Shown: piece after piece, positions 26,676-35,190 of the stretch | How the letters are laid out: each line of letters starts with the position of its first letter | Position numbering within the stretch: position 1 is the first letter of the stretch | Origin: a virus | Reading direction: 5' to 3' (one strand) | Virus record (IMG/VR): IMGVR_UViG_3300030406_003049 | Span: 1 to 64,000 of that record | Length of the DNA: 64,000 bases | Made by a program: the position numbers and the translations under genes | The notes under the pieces: generated by a model | The model's database searches: none | Seen by the model: the letters and a program-made list of their open reading frames with translations, nothing else | Told to the model about the DNA's origin: nothing

Positions 26676-27596
26676 TCACACCCATGAATCTTCTTCTGCC
26701 GCATCGCACATACTAAAATAACTACAATGAGAACATGTCTTAAGGAAAAACTTTGTAGGGAATACTTCATTTTCATAAGCATGTATCAACTTAGCAATAT
26801 TATTCAATACTGCTTCTCTAGCCCTTAGTTTACCATTCTTGTATCTATTAGATTCAGCGAATACATAATTAGCCGCAGGATAATACCAACCCCAATGAGT
26901 TACAGGAACATTAGGTTCTAATCCATTTTTAATTAGAACTTCCTCCGGTGCATTCTCAATAAGCAATTGATAGAAAGCCATTTCTTTTCTCATTGAAGTT
27001 TTCTTTCCATCATTCCACCCACCAGTCTTATATTCAAATGGGACATAGCCACCATTCTCCATAAAGATTCTATCTATAATACCTTGAATATGTATTTTAT
27101 AATCTCTACGCAAGGGAAACTTAGGGTTTGTATCAGCCGGTATTGTTATTTCAGCATCAAATAATCCTTCATTACATACAGGCAAATACTCATGCACTTT
27201 ATCTTCTGCTTTAGCGTCCATGAATCGTTGAGCCTCAAAAGCGGCAACTGTCATAGATATGTCAAAATACTCATCAATTGGTGTAAGACTAGCGCAATAA
27301 TCATGCAATTCATCAGCAGTCATATTCTCCGCCTTCTTAACATCAAAATCATCAAAAAAGTTTTCTCTATGAAGATGTAATATAGTTCCTTTACGCATGG
27401 CTTCTGTTTGGTCTTGTGGTAATTTTTGAATATAACTAAAGTTATATTTCTTAGCGCACCAATCAAATGCACCTAAAGAAGATTTACTAATCTTCAATAT
27501 AGGTTCTGTTGGGTCGTCATAGTTCTCCGGCTTCCAGTCATAAGTATATTCGCTCATTGAATTAATTATTGTTTCATATTTTTCATCGTTATTCAT
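26676..27596 (-). CDS. Cas4/RecB-family PD-(D/E)XK nuclease with Fe-S cysteine pattern
   Basis: 306 residues. Nuclease motifs GIIDRI (Asp175) and FEYKTG (Glu188, Lys190). Cysteines at 47, 288, 291 and 297 match the one-plus-three arrangement that binds a 4Fe-4S cluster in Cas4 and AddB. It would degrade or resect DNA ends in recombination-dependent replication or repair. No CRISPR array is near. The neighbours are replication genes. Confidence 0.8.
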   Translation of the reverse strand: MNNDEKYETIINSMSEYTYDWKPENYDDPTEPILKISKSSLGAFDWCAKKYNFSYIQKLPQDQTEAMRKGTILHLHRENFFDDFDVKKAENMTADELHDYCASLTPIDEYFDISMTVAAFEAQRFMDAKAEDKVHEYLPVCNEGLFDAEITIPADTNPKFPLRRDYKIHIQGIIDRIFMENGGYVPFEYKTGGWNDGKKTSMRKEMAFYQLLIENAPEEVLIKNGLEPNVPVTHWGWYYPAANYVFAESNRYKNGKLRAREAVLNNIAKLIHAYENEVFPTKFFLKTCSHCSYFSMCDAAEEDSWV

Positions 27597-27790
27597 TGAT
27601 AATGCCCCCTTCTTTTCATTTCATCAACAAATGCCGCATACTCGCCATCTAACATATCTACATACCAAAGAAGAAAATCCTCAAAGGACATATCTTCTTT
27701 AACAGTTAATTGAAACTTACCAAATTCATAAGTCCATTTTTCTCTTATCTTATCTAAATTTTGTTTTCTTTTTCTTTCTTTCAAAACCAT
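27593..27790 (-). CDS. Small basic/acidic helical protein, unknown
   Basis: 65 residues: very basic N-terminus (LKERKRKQNLDKIREK), then an acidic helical part (FEDFLLWYVDMLDGEYAAFV). It lies between the nuclease and the C-terminal polymerase gene, overlapping both. A polymerase-associated role is possible from position only. Confidence 0.55.
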   Translation of the reverse strand: MVLKERKRKQNLDKIREKWTYEFGKFQLTVKEDMSFEDFLLWYVDMLDGEYAAFVDEMKRRGHYQ

Positions 27791-28686
27791 TCCTCCAAAT
27801 TTGTTTGTATTTTACCCGATTTGATATTAGACAAATCCCAATTCATAGCCTTATAAATTGGTTCAGCCTTCTTTATTACTTGCTCGGCATAGTGTTGATA
27901 ATCGGGTTTATACTTATCAAAATCAATATACCGAGAACCTGCTACATATTCAACAGGCTTCACTTCTTTAGTTAATGGGTGTATAAATGCTTCACCGGAC
28001 TTTGATACTTTTAGGTATAAGTAAGAGTCGTCAAAAGTAATGTCGTTTTGTTTAGCATGTAATACACCCGCTATACCCGAACCTATTGTTGGTTTCTTAC
28101 CATCTAAGGTTTTGAAGTTCTTTACATCTTCACCGCACTTTTCACACCATCTTAGAGGTAAACATTCGTGTAATGTATATCTCTTATTACAACCCCACTT
28201 CTGTTCTGTAGCCTTACCGCACTTAACTTTTAACCTATTTTCTTTAAGTCTACTTCTCTTAATAATGTCCTGTAGTTCAACTTCTCCATTTAGAACTGAC
28301 ATGTATTTATTGTGTAAATACTTGTTAATTTCTAACATTGGCTTTTCATTTACCCACATAGTCAATACATCAGTTTGAACTTGTTTAGCAAGTTTAGTTT
28401 CACTAACTCTTTTAGCGGTAAAACCCGTCATAATAAACTCCGGCTCATCTAACCATTCTCCATCTTTCCAAGTTATCATACCTGCATTTCTATTCTTAGT
28501 TGTTCCAACACCTAATGCTGAATAGTATTTCTCAAACTCTAGCACTACGGGGTGTTGTTCTAATCCCATAACATTAGGGAAGTGTTCTCTAACACTAGAC
28601 TCTATTTCTTTAATAGCGTCTTGTGCTTTCTCTACAGAATCAATTTGAACATAAATTGAATCTGTATGCCCGTAAACTACCTTCAT
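27781..28686 (-). CDS. Family B DNA polymerase, C-terminal part (motif C, thumb)
   Basis: 301 residues beginning VVYGHTDSIYV, that is polymerase motif C (usually YGDTDS) at residues 5-10; the first Asp is His here. It goes on with the palm end and thumb (SALGVGTTKNRNAGMITW, MTGFTAKR) and a Cys cluster (KCGKATEQKWGC ... CEKCGED) that looks zinc-binding. The exonuclease, motif A and motif B are in a separate gene at 30010-31632 whose end matches the residues just before this start. ATG has AGGAAGTGATAAC in front. Both parts must associate to form an active enzyme. Confidence 0.85.
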   Translation of the reverse strand: MKVVYGHTDSIYVQIDSVEKAQDAIKEIESSVREHFPNVMGLEQHPVVLEFEKYYSALGVGTTKNRNAGMITWKDGEWLDEPEFIMTGFTAKRVSETKLAKQVQTDVLTMWVNEKPMLEINKYLHNKYMSVLNGEVELQDIIKRSRLKENRLKVKCGKATEQKWGCNKRYTLHECLPLRWCEKCGEDVKNFKTLDGKKPTIGSGIAGVLHAKQNDITFDDSYLYLKVSKSGEAFIHPLTKEVKPVEYVAGSRYIDFDKYKPDYQHYAEQVIKKAEPIYKAMNWDLSNIKSGKIQTNLEEWF

Positions 28687-28690
28687 GTTA

Positions 28691-29002
28691 TCACTTCCTA
28701 GAGTAAGTTAGTGTAGGGAAGTAGTGTGCATCAAAACCATTTTGTTTTCTTTGTAGGTATTCTTCAATTTCTAAGATTGCCTTTCTAAGCGGCATGGTTT
28801 GTTCTACCATCTTACACATTTCATCTAATTCAATCTCCATGCCTTCAATTCTTTGCTCTAAAACTTCTACCTTGTGTTTTAATAGTTTTATTTGCTTTTG
28901 TTTCTTTTCTTCTGATTTCATTACATCGTTCACTATTGTTTCTTCTAATGCAATCATATCATTCACTATTCTTCCTTCTAATTTATCTATTTCATCATTC
29001 AT
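28691..29002 (-). CDS. Coiled-coil protein inside the split polymerase locus
   Basis: 103 residues, almost one continuous coiled coil (KQKQIKLLKHKVEVLEQRIE, MEIELDEMCKMVEQ), with a basic C-terminus. It ends seven bases before the C-terminal polymerase start. Could be an oligomerisation or tethering factor; unknown family. Confidence 0.6.
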   Translation of the reverse strand: MNDEIDKLEGRIVNDMIALEETIVNDVMKSEEKKQKQIKLLKHKVEVLEQRIEGMEIELDEMCKMVEQTMPLRKAILEIEEYLQRKQNGFDAHYFPTLTYSRK

Positions 29003-29133
29003 ATTATCACCGTTATTATCGTTATGATGGTCGCTATGTTTACAATATTTACCATCATTAATATTTTATTGCTCTTAGCAATCATAGCGAGTAATTCTTC
29101 AAGGAGTTCATTGGTCTTGTCCATCATTGACAT
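28999..29133 (-). CDS. Small membrane-anchored protein
   Basis: 44 residues. Short acidic helix (KTNELLEELLAMIAK) then a hydrophobic C-terminus (ILMMVNIVNIATIITIITVI). The ATG lies inside the previous gene's last codons and the stop overlaps the next ATG. Too short for family recognition. Confidence 0.45.
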   Translation of the reverse strand: MSMMDKTNELLEELLAMIAKSNKILMMVNIVNIATIITIITVII

Positions 29134-29287
29134 TGTTATTCGCTCCTTGTTTTATTTCAACAATAGTCGCTCTACGCTTTAAATTCGTTAGCATTTCTAT
29201 TATATCATTAATGTCTTTTTCAGTCTCCTTCCAAGTTTCTTCTGTATCGTATTCTATCTTAGCCACTACAAACTTAACATATTTCAT
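29108..29287 (-). CDS. Small unknown protein
   Basis: 59 residues: strand KYVKFVVAKIEYD, helix TEKDINDIIEMLTNLKRR, strand ATIVEIKQ, then an Asn/Asp-rich tail. ATGA overlap with the upstream gene supports coupled translation. Function unknown. Confidence 0.5.
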   Translation of the reverse strand: MKYVKFVVAKIEYDTEETWKETEKDINDIIEMLTNLKRRATIVEIKQGANNNVNDGQDQ

Positions 29288-29490
29288 ACTATCACTTTCC
29301 TATACTTTGCTTCGTCTATCCTTTCTACATTAGGTATTCGGTTTAGTTCATGCGATATTGAATTAACACTACCGATATACATACTAGTTCCCTTCATCTC
29401 AACTACTTTTTCTAGCACTTGATGAACTGTAAAAATACCATCTAATTCATCTACTGCTTGTCTAATCCATCTCTTGAAGTGTGTATTCAT
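29284..29490 (-). CDS. Winged-helix-like small protein
   Basis: 68 residues: helix FKRWIRQAVDELD, then FTVHQVLEKVVEM, a recognition-helix-like NSISHELNRIPNVERI and a final strand YRKVIV. This order is that of a winged helix; it resembles in layout the pair at 36573-37044. Probably DNA-binding; target unknown. Confidence 0.5.
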   Translation of the reverse strand: MNTHFKRWIRQAVDELDGIFTVHQVLEKVVEMKGTSMYIGSVNSISHELNRIPNVERIDEAKYRKVIV

Positions 29491-29987
29491 CTTTTCAACC
29501 CCTCTTGGGCTATCCGAACAAGGATTGCATCAAACAATTGTTGTTGTTGTTCCCTAAATTCTTTCATATCATTCTTCAATCTTGTGTTTCCAGTTCGCAT
29601 ACCTCTAATTTCCTTTTTTAGTTCGGCAACTTCATCTTTAGTTTTTTGCGCTTTTGTCATTGAAGATATGATAATATCTTTCAAAGAATTAACCTTTTCA
29701 TCAACTATTCTTTCTACGATAGAGTCCATTCCTTTCATAATTTGACTTTCAATCTCAATAACCATAGTATCATGTAATATGCTAATTGAAGTTTTCATAT
29801 CTTCAATTTGCTTTTCCATGTTTTCTACGGTTGCTATTGCATCAACTGTTTTATTAGCCATGACCTTGTATCGGTTTTTTCCTTTATCGCCTCTACAGTC
29901 ATCACATATACTTTCTGTTGATTTCAAAGACCTTTTTCTAAAGACCTCTCCACATGCTCTACAATTTCTTGTTATACTCATTTTCAT
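29487..29987 (-). CDS. Zinc-ribbon plus coiled-coil protein
   Basis: 166 residues. N-terminal zinc ribbon (CRACGEVF ... CDDCRG), basic linker, then about 120 residues of coiled coil (TVENMEKQIEDMKTSISIL, AELKKEIRGM). Directly follows the N-terminal polymerase gene and could be a DNA-binding scaffold for the replisome. No known family. Confidence 0.6.
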   Translation of the reverse strand: MKMSITRNCRACGEVFRKRSLKSTESICDDCRGDKGKNRYKVMANKTVDAIATVENMEKQIEDMKTSISILHDTMVIEIESQIMKGMDSIVERIVDEKVNSLKDIIISSMTKAQKTKDEVAELKKEIRGMRTGNTRLKNDMKEFREQQQQLFDAILVRIAQEGLKR

Positions 29988-30009
29988 TCCTCATTTTTAT
30001 TTTTTCTAT

Positions 30010-31632
30010 TCAAACTTCCAACTCCTTCGCCTTGAATGCGGCTAATCTAATGGCCTCTCTAGCACTAGCAGTAATACTAGCGGCTAAATCTACATCAGCC
30101 CAACCAAATCCTTGAAACGCAAGAACACCATAGAAAGAACTCATTAGTCGCTTAACCGCCATTTGATTATTATACCACTTTTGATATTCTTCTTTGTTGT
30201 TTGCACCCTTCATTCTTTTCTTGTAATCGTTTCTTAACTCCCTTAGTTCAATTACTGCTCTAGGTAATACTCCTAATTCATCTGTGTTGTAGTATAGCAT
30301 TTGTGTTTGTTTGACTTCGCTAAAATCTCTAGGAGTTAGAATATTAACTCCAAAATCTGTGGGTTCTTTTGACTTAGTTTCCCAAGATATATTTCTAGCC
30401 ATCATCATACTAGGATATAGTTGAGCAAAGTCAAATGCCGCTACATTAAGATGTAAACCATTAGTATTCTCACTAAGCGGGTCATAAATCATAGCCCCTT
30501 GATATTCTTTTCTATCGGCACTTTTGATACCTGTTGGTGCTTTCCACCAAGCATTTCTCATAAAGTAAATAGAACCCATATGTGAAGCATAGAAGCAAGC
30601 CTTGAAAGGTGCTTTTAGTAATCTTTGTAATGATAATATTGCTTCACTACAATAGTTTGATTCATCTATTCTAACTAAGAGTTCTACATCTACTAAGGCA
30701 TAATGTAAGTATGCTTTTGTATCTTCTAGCCATGCTCTACGATAAAATTCGTTAGGGTCTTCAAACTTAGTCTCCATCACCTTTCCTTCATTAAATAATA
30801 TCTTAGAAACATAGTCAAGACTTAGCGAGGGTAGCGTTCCTCTTTGCGAATCATTCCATTGTCTTTCAAATGCTAAGTCTAAGTTAAGAGTTAGTCTTCC
30901 ACCAATAGGTTGTTCAATAGGTGAATAACCATCTTGTCTCTTAAAACTACAACCTTTCTTAAGTTGCTTAACTCCATCTATCTTATGATAAGGCGACATA
31001 ACTAAAGGATTCAAGCCTAAAGCACATGCCCTATCTAATAACTTAGGTAAGTCAAACTTAAGACCAAACCATGCAATCAACATATCGGGGTCTTTAGCAA
31101 TCATAGTTCCCATAAAGTGTTCTATCATTTCTTTTTCATTATCAAAACGATAATTGTCATTTCCTTCATAATCAGGAAACCATGCCCACTGATAATACAG
31201 TTCATCGTAATTATCATACACTACAATAGTAGTAATACAACCGTCATGTTCTCCGCCTTGCGCCCATTCCATATCCCAATACCACTTACGCATATTATAT
31301 TCGGGCATTTCATTAACTTCATCAACTGCATATCTAAATGTATAAGGCACATCAGCCTCATAAGTTTTAGTAAAGACTTGCCTAGCACCATTTATGTCAT
31401 ATGACTTTTCAACATATACTCTTTTTAGTGATTCGCCTTCTAAGTTTTTCCAATCCCCTTCTTCGTATTCAAATTTACCCTTAGTATATTTATTCAAAGA
31501 ATAAGTTGGTATTTCTTTTTCATCTGCTAAAACATAGAAGTATGGTCTAAACTCTACTTCTTCGCTTTTCTTTACTCCGTTTTCTCTCCAAGATTTGTAT
31601 ATTGTATTTCCATTTTTATTACTAATTATCAT
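30010..31632 (-). CDS. Family B DNA polymerase, N-terminal part (exonuclease, motifs A and B)
   Basis: 540 residues. Exo I WYWDMEW (117-123), Exo II FGLKFDLP (189-196; the usual Asn is not at its place), Exo III YALVD (311-315), motif A DFAQLYPSMM (401-410), motif B KRLMSSFYG (494-502; Ser for the usual Asn). It ends ...AAFKAKELEV, exactly where motif C should begin; motif C is the start of the gene at 27781-28686. Five other genes lie between. So the enzyme is a two-subunit PolB with proofreading. It stands next to PCNA. Confidence 0.9.
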   Translation of the reverse strand: MIISNKNGNTIYKSWRENGVKKSEEVEFRPYFYVLADEKEIPTYSLNKYTKGKFEYEEGDWKNLEGESLKRVYVEKSYDINGARQVFTKTYEADVPYTFRYAVDEVNEMPEYNMRKWYWDMEWAQGGEHDGCITTIVVYDNYDELYYQWAWFPDYEGNDNYRFDNEKEMIEHFMGTMIAKDPDMLIAWFGLKFDLPKLLDRACALGLNPLVMSPYHKIDGVKQLKKGCSFKRQDGYSPIEQPIGGRLTLNLDLAFERQWNDSQRGTLPSLSLDYVSKILFNEGKVMETKFEDPNEFYRRAWLEDTKAYLHYALVDVELLVRIDESNYCSEAILSLQRLLKAPFKACFYASHMGSIYFMRNAWWKAPTGIKSADRKEYQGAMIYDPLSENTNGLHLNVAAFDFAQLYPSMMMARNISWETKSKEPTDFGVNILTPRDFSEVKQTQMLYYNTDELGVLPRAVIELRELRNDYKKRMKGANNKEEYQKWYNNQMAVKRLMSSFYGVLAFQGFGWADVDLAASITASAREAIRLAAFKAKELEV

Positions 31633-31641
31633 TTACATTCC

Positions 31642-32415
31642 TCAATTTGCTAAGTGCGGTGCTTTAATCAAGAGTTTATTCTCCGATATAATTAACATCG
31701 GGAAATCATCTTTGACATAAAAGTTCAACATTTCATTGTCAAACAATACATGTAATGGGCTAGAAAAATCTAGCGTTGCTGATTCTCCGATACTATTTTC
31801 TAAGTCAATAGAAGTTTCAAACTTATTTGAGTTAGTAGTAGCACTAGACATTGATAATTTATTCTTATCATGTTCATAGTTTAAGTGATAAATACCACTA
31901 CCAATTAACTCACAAAGTTTCATAGTCTCACTAAATGTATTTGAGTCTAATTGAAATGCGCCCTCAAACTTTGATTTGTTAAATTCAAACAAAGTTTCTA
32001 TGTTTTCTTCGTAATGAACATCAATAACATATTGACCCATACGATTCAATGTGTCCATGTTAGGGTGATTCGCAATAGTAGGTTGTGAAAGTTTACTATT
32101 ATTGTTTGTCATAGTAATAACATCATCACACTTTACTACTACATCACCACTAAACTTCTTTAGATATTTTAGCAACTCTCCGGTTTCACCTACAACTGTT
32201 CCGTCTTCTTCGCCTTCAACTGTCAAATCAACTTTAACTATTAATGAATTAATAGTGTCGCAATTCCACAAACTTAGTGTATTATTGTGCAATCTACCAT
32301 AAAAGTTCTCTATTAGACTACTACTAGTTAGACTTGCACCGTTGAAGTATTTTCCTTTCAATTGTATATCTGTTAGTGCTTTAACTAAGTCTTTTGCATC
32401 TACTGTAAATTTCAT
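31642..32415 (-). CDS. Sliding clamp (PCNA)
   Basis: 257 residues, the PCNA length. N-terminal MKFTVDAKDLVKAL, middle VVGETGELLKYLKKFSGDVV and C-terminal FYVKDDFPMLIISENKLLIKAP (shown only by these parts) give the duplicated two-domain pattern with the clamp's final strand. It would be a processivity factor for the viral PolB and tether of ligase and other proteins. Lies 9 bases after the polymerase N-part in the same direction. Confidence 0.8.
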   Translation of the reverse strand: MKFTVDAKDLVKALTDIQLKGKYFNGASLTSSSLIENFYGRLHNNTLSLWNCDTINSLIVKVDLTVEGEEDGTVVGETGELLKYLKKFSGDVVVKCDDVITMTNNNSKLSQPTIANHPNMDTLNRMGQYVIDVHYEENIETLFEFNKSKFEGAFQLDSNTFSETMKLCELIGSGIYHLNYEHDKNKLSMSSATTNSNKFETSIDLENSIGESATLDFSSPLHVLFDNEMLNFYVKDDFPMLIISENKLLIKAPHLAN

Positions 32416-33173
32416 ATTGTTCCCTCTCTTAATTCTTTAATTCCATTCCATGTAATATTAGGTGGCGTTCCTTGTCTTACTGTCCACTTAGAACCAACAA
32501 GTTTACCATTTGTTCTACTACCCATAAGTTCAGCAAAGAAATGCGTTTCGCCCTTTACTTTCTTTTTTGAACAATAGATTTCTTGTTCAAGTTTACCGCC
32601 CCATTCTTTCCACATAGGAATCATACCAACGGCTACATTGTCCAAATATCTTTCAGTTTCGTGGGTAATAAAAATACAATCGCAATTTAGATTGTAAATT
32701 GTTTCTAATAAATAGTAGAACAATTTATTTCTATTACCATATTGAAACGGCATAATTTTTGTTACGACTCTAGGATTAGGATTGACTTTTAGCATACAAG
32801 CGTCTAGCCAAGTATCTACTCCATCAATAACAAATATTGGGTTTTCACCATTCTTTATTGATTCTTTAGCATGGTTTATGAATTGTAAAGAACGGTCTTC
32901 ACTTTCATTAATGTCAATAATATTATCTTTAGTCATAACAATAGGACAGAATACTTCTATTCTTTCCGTTGCGTTATGGTGTTGATACCAAGTAGACTCA
33001 ACTCCTCTATCCCAATCTAAAACAAATATCTTCCTATCGGGGAAGTCTAACGCTAAACCAGTTTTACCTGTTTTTGGTTCACCCCAAATACCTAATACCA
33101 TTCTTGATTTCATGCTCTCTCTCATTTTCTTTAGTAATTCACTAAAGTTTATTTTTTCTTTTCTAAAACTCAT
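32412..33173 (-). CDS. RecA/RadA-like single-domain ATPase (Sak4-like)
   Basis: 253 residues from ATG 33173, after AGGTGAAAATT. Walker A GEPKTGKT (31-38), then FVLDWDRGVEST and FVIDGVDTWLD (Walker B), CIFITHETER. Such short RecA-core proteins in phages act as single-strand annealing or recombination ATPases. No extra N-terminal HhH domain as in cellular RadA. The gene lies between PCNA and the small gene 33163-33432. Confidence 0.75.
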   Translation of the reverse strand: MSFRKEKINFSELLKKMRESMKSRMVLGIWGEPKTGKTGLALDFPDRKIFVLDWDRGVESTWYQHHNATERIEVFCPIVMTKDNIIDINESEDRSLQFINHAKESIKNGENPIFVIDGVDTWLDACMLKVNPNPRVVTKIMPFQYGNRNKLFYYLLETIYNLNCDCIFITHETERYLDNVAVGMIPMWKEWGGKLEQEIYCSKKKVKGETHFFAELMGSRTNGKLVGSKWTVRQGTPPNITWNGIKELREGTI

Positions 33174-33432
33174 AATTTTCACCTATCTCATTTCTTTCTA
33201 ATAATAATTCTGTTTCTTTCAATAATCCCCATGTGTTCAATATATGACACAACTCATCTTTGCCTTCACAAATATATCTTGTTTCCTTAGTTCCCACATG
33301 AAGTTTAATCCAATAACTATCTTTTTTGTTTTCATTTTCCTTCCAAGTAATGAAGTCCACTTTTTCTAAATCAATAATATAACTTTCATTCTTAAGAAGG
33401 AATCTATCTTCTATAATTCCTTTTCTATACAT
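33163..33432 (-). CDS. Small beta-rich protein, unknown
   Basis: 89 residues; strands YIIDLEKVDFITWKE, YWIKLHVGTKETRYIC, then a helix (KDELCHILNTWGLLKETE), a PH- or Tudor-like size. Its ATG follows a hairpin terminator and AAGAGGATTTAAA. It overlaps the ATPase start by 11 bases. Confidence 0.55.
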   Translation of the reverse strand: MYRKGIIEDRFLLKNESYIIDLEKVDFITWKENENKKDSYWIKLHVGTKETRYICEGKDELCHILNTWGLLKETELLLERNEIGENYEF

Positions 33433-33445
33433 TTTAAATCCTCTT

Positions 33446-33467
33446 AAAAAATAGGCATCGCACCTAT
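33446..33467 (-). terminator. Hairpin terminator at the end of the candidate RNA
   Basis: ATAGG / CCTAT stem (33451-33455 with 33463-33467), 7-base loop, followed on the minus strand by T6. It lies 14 bases before the ATG of the next gene, so it could also act as an attenuator. Confidence 0.5.
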
Positions 33468-33603
33468 CCGAGTGTCAATTGTCCGAACACAAGTTCACAC
33501 TTACACTTGCTATCTTATTACTCCCCACATGAAATCTGTAATGTCGCCAACACATCATACCCCAACTAAAACCCTTTACGACATTTCTAGGGGGGGAATA
33601 ATA
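33446..33603 (-). ncRNA. Candidate structured non-coding RNA or long structured leader
   Basis: The 175 bases between two leftward genes contain no good ORF but strong pairing. An outer stem joins 33593-33603 with 33516-33526 (11 pairs, one G-U); an inner stem joins 33579-33585 with 33540-33546 (7 pairs, CGACATT/AATGTCG). Downstream is a smaller GAAC/GTTC hairpin and then a terminator hairpin (33451-33467) with a T6 run. This looks like a complete RNA of about 160 nt with its own 3' end. No known class recognised; not a tRNA. Confidence 0.5.
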
Positions 33604-33608
33604 GGAAT

Positions 33609-33929
33609 TTACTGCTCCGAAAGCCAATATTCTTTTGTAATGAATGACTTATCTACTCTAACTAATACATCACCAACAACTCTAGGTGCTAGTGATTCTA
33701 GTTGCATATTAGCCAAGTAGTTATCTTTTAGACCATGTAAAAGTCCTTCTTCATTTACAATCATATCTTTTATTTCGGGAGTTAAATATACATTAGGCAT
33801 GTATTCAATACGGCCTCCTACTGCCTTTTGCATTTGCTCTAGTGTTGGTTTGTCTTCAAACACTTCACCCTTCAAACGCCAAAGGCAATTATCCTCAACT
33901 TTAATTTCTACCCATATATCATTACTCAA
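33609..33929 (-). CDS. DUF3846-like protein
   Basis: 106 residues. The order TLEQMQKAVGGRIEYMPN, then MIVNEEGLLHGLKDNYLAN and VGDVLV follows the DUF3846 pattern (VGG-x-I-E, then VNEEG, then GDVL). The family occurs in phages and mobile elements; its function is unknown. The gene lies just after the ssDNA-binding protein gene in the leftward operon. Confidence 0.6.
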   Translation of the reverse strand: MSNDIWVEIKVEDNCLWRLKGEVFEDKPTLEQMQKAVGGRIEYMPNVYLTPEIKDMIVNEEGLLHGLKDNYLANMQLESLAPRVVGDVLVRVDKSFITKEYWLSEQ

Positions 33930-33941
33930 ATAACCATCTCC

Positions 33942-35177
33942 TCAAAACCAAATATCTTCATCTTCAAAGACTGCATCGGTTTCTTCCGCTATTGGATTAC
34001 CAAAGGCTTCTTGAACTAACAAACCACTAGTGTTAATAGTAATTGGTTCAGCCTCTCCATCAATAATTCTTTGAGAAGTTCTACCGACAACAATGACGGT
34101 TGAACCGATACCAAAGTTGATATTGATATGTTCGGGAATCCAACATGTAGTTGCTAAGTTGTCTTCATCGGATTCTGTCAATTCCATATCGCTCGCTTTA
34201 TCAGTAATAGATAAGATTCTATTACCATTAGCAGTCGGTGTCATTCTTTGATTAACAACTGTTCCTTCAACGATAGCGAACCTGTCTTTGGTTGCTTCCA
34301 TCTGTAAGTTAGTATGTAGTCTATCCAAATCAACAAGCGGTGTTGCATTCTTAATGTAGTTTTCAAACAAACAAGATGAAAAGTCAAAAGAACTCATATC
34401 CCTATAATCACTATTATCGGGGTTTACATCTTCGTTTCTAATCAAACTATCTTTGGTAGCCATAGTCATACCATACAAGTTTGCCCCATCATCACTAGGA
34501 ATAGCCTTGAAATGAACCCAATCAAAAGTATCGGGTGCAAAATCAATTCCTCCTTGATTCTTATAAGAGAAGTAGTAAGACTTCATTTCTCCGCCATCAA
34601 CGCTTCCAAAGAAAATTCCATTTCTTCTAAACTCATTCTTAGGCAAAGGCTTACCATATCTCTTATTTTCAGTTCCGCTTGCATAGTTAGGCATATTATC
34701 CAACGGGATAATTATTGTCCCATCTTCAAGTTCTTCTGCTCCATCAACAAGAGTCTTAGCAACCTTTTCTTGGTAGTCGCCTTTGTAGTATCTAGCAATT
34801 GTAAAGGTTCCATCATCGTTTTCGGTAGCGGTTGCTACTATTCCTTCTTCCAAAGCCTTATCATTATCTCGCAAGAACTCCTCTTTTGCCTTGTTTCTGC
34901 TCCAACTCATCATATCTCTTGGTGCTTCCAAACTTACAAAGAAACCAAATGCGCTCTTAACTAAACTGTTAGAACCGCTATTGTTGTTTGTTGTCTTTGC
35001 TTTCATGTTTCCACGCACATAGTTTCTAAGAAGTGATACCGCTATATCGCTATCAACTTCTACTCCGTTCTCTTCGCAAAAAGAACGGTATATTACTACC
35101 ATTTCGTCGGTAGTGATATTTAGGTGCTTTGCTCCAATCTCTATTTCTTTCATTATTTTTTCTGGTATATCTTTCAT
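33942..35177 (-). CDS. Single-stranded DNA-binding (RPA-like) protein candidate
   Basis: 411 residues; N-terminal helical region, then beta-rich parts and a C-terminal acidic tail (ETDAVFEDEDIWF) as in SSB/RPA proteins. The region around RFAIVEGTVVNQRMTPTANG and GSTVIVVGRTSQR looks like an OB fold. An SSB is otherwise missing from this replication set, and it stands beside RFC. Sequence evidence alone is modest. Confidence 0.55.
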   Translation of the reverse strand: MKDIPEKIMKEIEIGAKHLNITTDEMVVIYRSFCEENGVEVDSDIAVSLLRNYVRGNMKAKTTNNNSGSNSLVKSAFGFFVSLEAPRDMMSWSRNKAKEEFLRDNDKALEEGIVATATENDDGTFTIARYYKGDYQEKVAKTLVDGAEELEDGTIIIPLDNMPNYASGTENKRYGKPLPKNEFRRNGIFFGSVDGGEMKSYYFSYKNQGGIDFAPDTFDWVHFKAIPSDDGANLYGMTMATKDSLIRNEDVNPDNSDYRDMSSFDFSSCLFENYIKNATPLVDLDRLHTNLQMEATKDRFAIVEGTVVNQRMTPTANGNRILSITDKASDMELTESDEDNLATTCWIPEHININFGIGSTVIVVGRTSQRIIDGEAEPITINTSGLLVQEAFGNPIAEETDAVFEDEDIWF

Positions 35178-35190
35178 ATTTTTTTCCTCC

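Noticed and set aside
26676-27596. Cas4-like nuclease as part of a CRISPR system
   Set aside because: No cas1, cas2 or repeat-spacer array is found; Cas4/RecB-type nucleases are common stand-alone replication genes in viruses.
33440-33530. tRNA in the minus strand of the 33.5 kb gap
   Set aside because: GTGTTCGG resembles a T-loop, but the flanking bases do not pair as a cloverleaf and the strongest stems are incompatible with one.
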